NCBI GenBank assembly: GCA_963969495.1
Contig: OZ018323.1
Coordinates: forward strand, 67,584,460 to 67,648,459
Length of the DNA stretch: 64,000 nt
Direction of reading: 5' to 3'
Source of the DNA: Ceratothoa steindachneri
Taxonomy: Eukaryota > Arthropoda > Malacostraca > Isopoda > Cymothoidae
This document shows, one piece after another, positions 58,600 to 64,000 of the stretch; position 1 is the first letter of the stretch; every line of letters starts with the position of its first letter. The position numbers and the translations under genes were made by a program. A model generated the notes under the pieces. It was not told the DNA's origin and made no database searches. It worked only from the letters and a program-made list of their open reading frames with translations.

Positions 58600-59045
58600 G
58601 CAGGCTGCTTTTACGAATGATTTTAAATGTTTACATGCCATTAAAATGTAAATTCATTAATACAATTATGAGTGGAAAATGTGAAGCAATTGAGTACTTG
58701 TATATAAGCAGGAAGACATCGGGCAATACTTTCAAAATGTTGAACCTCACTTTAGGCAGATCTGGAATTTTTAAAGCTATCAAACGACTTAAAGAGACAG
58801 GCAATTATCTTCGAAGAGTTAGGACCACCGTGCCCCGATCATTGAGAACCCCAACACTCATCAAGACGAAGATCAGGAAAAATCTAAGGAAGAGTGCCAG
58901 GTAACTTACTTTGGAGGCCAAAGTGAGACATGTGAGCATGCAAAAAATGTTGAAAGATGATCTGAAACTTAGTCCATTCAAGACAGCTAAAGGACATCTG
59001 CTTTTTAAAACAAAAAAAAAGTCGAAAGAGCAAAGATGCTCCTCC
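58600..59045 (+). pseudogene. Mariner/IS630-like transposase, N-terminal half
   Basis: The + strand encodes CEAIEYLYISRKTSGNTFKM, then LGRSGIFKAIKRLKETGNY, LRTPTLIKTKIRKNLRKSAR and, after a stop, VRHVSMQKMLKDDLKLSPFK followed by TAKGHLLFKTKKKS. This is the paired helix-turn-helix DNA-binding region of a mariner-type transposase (I-K-IR-NPRRS--K-A, S---M-RILK-DL-LKPYK--K-HLL). The catalytic DD(D/E) domain is absent. No clear inverted repeats were found. Confidence 0.75.
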
Positions 59046-59466
59046 AGTCCCACACCCCCCTCACCCCCACACACATTTGGTGTTTTGTACGACCTATTGT
59101 TTTGCGGAAAAATGCTATCATAAAAAGTAACACTGTATATACGTTCGGCATGTTTTAAATTTCATCGCGGACAGATGTTCTTTATGTGGACACCATAATA
59201 CCTACAGTATGCATTACTCGTTTTATGAGGTAGTTTTATTAAGTGATAAAGAGCCGTCTCGTGTGATTCCTAGGTTAGGTCAGGCTGTTTGGGTTTATTG
59301 GTTTTATTAGATCATAAAGAGCTCTTTTCAGTGTTTCCTTGGTTAAGCGGGTCATATTAAGTTGGTTAGGTTGTATCTAGAAAACAGTGCAGACAGGGCT
59401 TTGTTATTACTTATGTACTTTTATTTGTAACCTGTACCTTTCACACATTATTTTGACTTGACTTTC

Positions 59467-59468
<2 letters not shown>

Positions 59469-59522
<54 letters not shown>
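59469..59522. repeat. (CA)n microsatellite
   Basis: About 27 CA units. The flanking 59046-59699 is otherwise unassigned intron leading to the acceptor of the next Hook exon. Confidence 0.97.
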
Positions 59523-59525
<3 letters not shown>

Positions 59526-59699
59526 CTTTCAAATTGGAGACTTTTGTGGCGGAGATGCACGCATTGATTTTTGCCTTCGTTACACGAAATGAGGGGTAGA
59601 CGTCAATTTTGAAAATGACCCGATTCAAGGATTCGGTCCATTTGATGTGATCGTAGCTGGGTCCCATCATCGAGTAATGTCTGTTTTGCGTCCTTTCAG

Positions 59700-59780
59700 T
59701 TGAACACGAAGACGAGATTGAGATCGGTCGTCTCCTTCAGCTGATTCTTGGTTGTGCGATCAACTGCGAACAGAAGCAAA
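59700..59780 (+). CDS. hook: Hook-family protein, next internal exon (N-terminal Hook domain)
   Basis: This 81-bp exon is bounded by CGTCCTTTCAG ending at 59699 and by A|GTAAGT at 59780/59781. It enters and leaves in phase 1. With the G carried over from 4726 it encodes V, then EHEDEIEIG and RLLQLILGCAINCEQKQ. LQL(I/V)LGCA(I/V)NCE-KQ is one of the most conserved stretches of the Hook domain (roughly residues 108-134 of human HOOK3 as I recall it). It forms a helix just before the region that contacts dynein light intermediate chain. The following exon (YIQ-IM-(M/L)EE--Q in known Hooks) is not seen in the remaining 4.2 kb, which is again element-filled. Confidence 0.88.
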
Positions 59781-60066
59781 GTAAGTTTCGAGTGGCTGTG
59801 GTGGGGGAATGGAAGAGAGGCTATTGAAGATTCAGGCGTCAAAGAAACCTGAAAAAGACCCGTTGGTCGCTTGCGTGACCCTGACGCCTGAAGCGACACA
59901 ATTCCCGTTCCCGTGGGGACGGGAATACTGTCGCGTGAATAATTGGCGTCCCCCACTTAATAGATGGGTCTTTAATGGCGCGTAATGTTTAATCGCCTTT
60001 ATCTTGGCAGGCATTGTTGGTTCGTGGGAATTTGGAGTAAATCAGTGTGGGATCGCCAGAAACGTT
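59781..60066. other. Start of the following Hook intron, with two short inverted repeats
   Basis: TTCAGGCGTCA (about 59830) and TGACGCCTGAA (about 59881) are perfect 11-base inverted repeats about 40 bases apart. ATTCCCGT/ACGGGAAT flank a GC-rich loop at about 59901-59926. Either could be a small hairpin or a MITE end. No gene is seen. Confidence 0.5.
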
Positions 60067-60320
60067 ACCCCGCAGGGGGGTTCCCCAGTGTAGACTGTTA
60101 TACCTGGTATCCGGAGGGGCGGATAGGGAAGTACTGACTTGAACTGTTTCCCTCTATGCCCCCCAATTTATTCTATCCCATCTATATTTTCACGCCAGAG
60201 CGGGGAAGATGGATGGTATATCCTGGGGTAACCCCTGATCCAACTGAAACCTGGAGACAGGCACGGCCTCCCGCTCCCAATCCCGGGCTATGATAATAAT
60301 AGATGATCAGTGAGTGACCC
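60067..60320 (+). repeat. Dispersed family A, copy 4 (diverged)
   Basis: Recognised by ACCCCGCAGGGGGG, 'ctgttatacctggtatccgg', 'tgacttgaactgtttccctc' and the right-end word 'tatgataataatagatgatc'. The middle is shortened and diverged. The stretch 60321-60583 that follows is unassigned, with a 10-base C run. Confidence 0.65.
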
Positions 60321-60583
60321 CTCTCACCTCTCTTCATCTTCATTCCATACGGCTATGTAACTACCCAAAACAAACTCAATAACAATAAAGAAAATGCATA
60401 CCCCCCCCCCAAGAATCATTGATCTCCAGAAACAACACTGCAACATCCTAATGAAACACTACTCCAACATCAGGTTCTTACCTACACCTAGACAAAACAG
60501 ACGAATCCAAAGTCCAAAGAGGGATAAAATAACATCACTAAACCCCCTCCCCTTCATTATCCAAAATGATTCAAAAACTCCAC

Positions 60584-63500
60584 CCCCGTAAGGGGCGAGG
60601 CGATTTGCCATCCTGGCCGCCGTGCTGACGGGATCCAGCGCTCCGTCTGGCCCCAGCTTAGCCTCTCTTCCTTCCTTCAGATAGCCTGTATTTCTCCACT
60701 ACCTCGTCGCTTTTCATACAACCTCTCCCACAACTTTCTCTGGTCAGCCTCTAATTTCACAGGGTAGATGCTGACCTTCTCAAGCCAACCGTCCCGGATC
60801 GGGGCTGAGGGGGAAGGGGACAACGTTCCCTAACCCCTGAGCTCCGGTTCGGGATGTTTTTTTTTTAACAACCTGCTTCATCCCCACCCAAACCTTCCTC
60901 ACATCCCTTTTCCTTTCCTATTCACACTCTATCAGTTTTACGCCGCGTCTAAGGTGGAGCCGCCATGCCGATGGACTGCCAGGCCACCAGGCGGAGGGGT
61001 GGTCCCAAATGGAGGCACCTGCCTCTGCCAGGCCTGTACGCACCCCTTGCAGAGTGTGCAACTGCCAGGGGTGATGAGCTATTGCTTCCCGTGGAAAAAA
61101 TAGGGTCACCTTGCCCATAGATGAAAATTGACAAAACCCGAAATCTCTCCCCAATTCCCCTTGCTCATCTACGGAACCGCCCTCGGGCAGCTCCACCGAA
61201 AAAATGGAGGTCCCCTCCCCGGTGCTGGCGCAGGGGACCCTCCAAACTTCTTTAACCGGAGAAGAGGTTTACTCCTCTCCTACGCCTATGGGTGTAGGGG
61301 ACTCCCCAGTCCCCTTTTTTCTTTCCAAGGGGACTGCCGAGAAAGCGAGCAGGCAGCCCATAGCCAACCGCTCCCCATCGAAGCGGCTTGGTAGGGCAAA
61401 CCCCCTTAGGGGGAGAGGGAAGCCAGGCCCCTTCGGTCGGTTCCCACAAAAGACCTGCTGACAAGAATTTCAAACCTTGCCGGGGTCAAGGCCTGTGCCT
61501 CCCCACACAAGACTAGTGACGATACTGCCAACGGGACCTGCGATGTCTTGGGGGGGGATGGTCAACTGGAGCCCCTCCCTCTGAGGTAGACATGGTCCTT
61601 GAGGCAACCCAGCCTCAGACGGTAGGGCCTTCCATGGGGGAAGAACCGTGCTCGGCGCCAAACACTGAACCCGAATCCGCCCCTATGCAAGGTCGTCCTC
61701 AAACGGCTAGGGTTTCTGAGGCAGTACAAGGAGGGGAGAGATCTCCTCCGACCGGTGCCCCTGCGACCACCAGGGCCTTCTCCATTTCGGAGAAGGACCT
61801 GGCTGAGGCCGGTACATCTGGCCTAGGGGCTCCTATCGGTGGAGGTGAGAAGCGGGTTCATTCCCCGCCCTCCTCTCCATCCTCGGGGGCTACTGGGACG
61901 GATGGGTCTGCTGCCACTTTTGCAAGCGACCAAGCCAAGATTGGCACATCCGGCCCTTCTGCCCCCCCCCCCCCATCGGTTGCGGAGCCCCTGACTAAGA
62001 CCAAAAGTGCACAGAGCGGAGCCTCGATGACATCAGGGCCCCTGATTCTTCAGAGGTTACCTGGCGTTTTCGAGCCCGCTGGCTTCAAACGCTTCCTCGT
62101 TATTCGATCCACTGATGGTACCATGTTGGCCAAGGGCAACATGATCCATCAGAGGAGAGTATTAGCTAGTGCAATTGGTAGAGAGCCGAAGGTAACCCGT
62201 TTCTCGGACGGGAGCCTTGCGGTCGAATGCGGCGAATCCTGCCGAGGCGGCCAAGAAAAGTGCTCTTCGGACACTTAATGGCACCTCGGTGAGTGTGACG
62301 CCGCACTCTACCATGAACTTTGTGAAAGGAGTAGTTTATGCGAGGGAATTCGTTGACTACTCCATTGAGGACATCACCTTAGATCTGGCCGACCATGGGG
62401 CGGTCAAGGTCGAACGTGTGATGAGAAAACGGGAGGGGTCTCGACACGCACCCGTACACTTCGTCCCGTTTGAACGTGACAAGCTCCCTTTCAGGCAGTG
62501 GCTATGCACCTGCACCTGGATAGGAGGTATACTATCATTTCTGCGTACATTCCACCGTCAGCCAACTTCGACGCGGGGGACTTCCGCTGCGTCGTGGCAC
62601 GGTTACCGAGGCCCTTTCTCTTGCTTGGAGATCTGAACGGCAGGCATCCTCTCTGGGGAGATTACTCCATAAATCCCAGGGGACAAGTCCTTGCCGATCT
62701 GATCGAAGAGCTTGAGATGGGTGTCCTAAACGTGGATGAGTTTACGCATCACTGTCCGAGAACTGCTTCATTTTCTTGCCTTGACCTATCTTTGTGCTCT
62801 TCGGATGCACAGCCTGATTTTGATTGGGGGGGTGGTCGATGACCTCCATGGTAGTGATCACTTCCCCATTCAATTATCATTTCCAGGGCAACTGCCGCTT
62901 GAGAGACCACCTCGGTGGTGCTTGGCGCGGGTGCGGTCGCCTGCATTTCAGGAAATGACTGAATTCTCTATCTCAGTCGAGGAGTTTAGGTCGGTAGATG
63001 AGGCCGTTGAGTTCTTCTCCGGCAACCTCATCGCCGCGGGCCTGACTTCTATTCCTAGAACGTCTGGCCGTTTTGCATGCCGACCACTCCCATGGTGGTC
63101 GGCCGAGTGTAAGATGGCCCTGAAACAGAAGCGTTATGCCTACATGCGCTATAAGCGCTGCCCGAACGATTTCACTGTCGCTGAATTTCGTCGGGCTAGG
63201 GCTAGGTTCCGGTATATTTCAAAGCACGCCCGCCGCTCTTCTTGGCGGGCATACCTGTCTTCACTTAACGGGAAGAACCCTTTAGCAAAGGTGTGGAAGC
63301 GAGTCAAAAGGATTCGGGGCAAGTTCTCGCAGGACCACCCTCCCGTTCTCGAGGAGAATGGGACCGCAATCTAGGACCCCGCGTCCGTGGCGGAATCCTT
63401 CTCGACCGCTTTTTCCGAATCTCTAGCCGGGATGCTGCTCCGCCAGCATTCAATGCACGTCGTGATGTCGCGGAAGGCCGCCGGCTGGACTTTACCTCCA

Positions 63501-64000
63501 GAGGCGGAGAACCCTTCAACGACAAGTTTACTGTGCGTGAGTTGCGCACCGCTCTCGCTTCGGGCGCGGACACCACCCATGGTCCGGACGATGTCCCGTA
63601 CGCCATGCTTCGACACGTGGGTAAGCGAGGCATGGCCTTTCTGTTAGATTTATTCCACAGCATCTGTGCTTGCCTTTCGCAAACCTGGGAGAGATCACTC
63701 TATTTTGACCGGTTTCCGCCCAATATCTCTAACCTCTTGCGTGTGCAAGTTGATGGAGAAATTGGTAAATGTTAGATTAGCCTTTTTCCTGGACAGCGGA
63801 GGCCATCTGTCTTCTGCACAGTGCGGCTTCCGCAAGTTCCACTCCACGTCGGATGATCTGCGAGGCCTTCCTTCGTAGACAGCACTACGCCACGGTGTTT
63901 TTCGATCTGGAGTAGGCCTCTGATACCGCATGGCGATACGGTATCATGGAGACTTCCCACACGATGGGGGCGAGGGGGCCGCCTCCCAGTCTTTATATCT
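60584..64000 (+). mobile_element. Second I-like LINE copy with intact 5' end, internally deleted, runs off the window
   Basis: Begins at the same CCCCGTAAGGGGCG as the full-length copy and follows its 5' UTR, ORF1, endonuclease and reverse transcriptase. ORF1 is broken by frameshifts and small deletions (61200-62460). At 62485-62492 it jumps from ORF1 (51937) to the endonuclease (about 53165), deleting about 1.23 kb including the zinc knuckles; both edges share CCT. Further deletions of about 40 bases (near 63668) and about 30 bases (near 63860), a stop just after 63370 and another in motif A (FDLE then TAG at 63912) make it dead. It keeps a sense codon where the full-length copy has its TAA. 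Confidence 0.93.

Noticed and set aside
58580..59140. Mapped ends for the mariner-like fragment (TACAGGATGG at 58583 and ACACTGTA at 59130)
   Set aside because: Only the terminal few bases agree as inverted repeats and the catalytic domain is missing, so ends were not assigned.

Overview
This is nuclear DNA from an invertebrate animal, probably an arthropod and perhaps a crustacean. The clues are spliced exons, long dinucleotide microsatellites, many homopolymer G/C runs, and a mix of I-like and CR1/L2-like LINEs, Tc1/mariner elements and a Ty3/gypsy element. The organism call is inference; nothing in the window names the species.

The one host gene I can support is a Hook-family dynein adaptor on the + strand. 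Two exons are visible: 109 bp at 4618-4726 and 81 bp at 59700-59780. Their splice phases match, and together they encode a contiguous stretch of the N-terminal Hook domain. The 54,973 bp between them (4727-59699) reads as one giant intron, and nearly everything else recognisable in the window is a transposable element or repeat in or next to it. Earlier exons should lie left of 4618 and later ones right of 59780; I could not find them here.

Layout: 1-4617 holds a decayed I-like LINE fragment and unassigned DNA, ending in a strong splice acceptor. 4727-33 kb holds CR1-like and I-like LINE fragments, a 1-kb terminal-inverted-repeat element built from GGTCG/CGACC words (12452-13448), two unclassified dispersed families (A and B), microsatellites, and an L2/CR1-like reverse transcriptase relic (30010-31035). 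33652-38108 is a young but gutted Ty3/gypsy element on the - strand, with 442-bp LTRs, a perfect ATACG target duplication and a SCAN-like capsid. 41.6-45.2 kb holds two Tc1 elements with mapped ends, one carrying a family-B insertion. 48.5-57.5 kb is the most informative nest: an inverted pair of tRNA-derived SINEs, then a Tc1 element split by a full-length 6.9-kb I-like LINE with a perfect 12-bp target duplication. That LINE has an intact ORF1 and an ORF2 broken by one stop and one frameshift. A 200-base N gap lies at 57561-57760. After the second Hook exon comes another family-A copy and a second near-full-length LINE copy that runs off the window.

The host gene supplies the transcript and the elements fill its intron. 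Every non-LTR element I could orient (eight I-like copies, four CR1/L2-like elements) and all five family-A pieces lie in the sense direction of the Hook gene, while the cut-and-paste and LTR elements are in both orientations.
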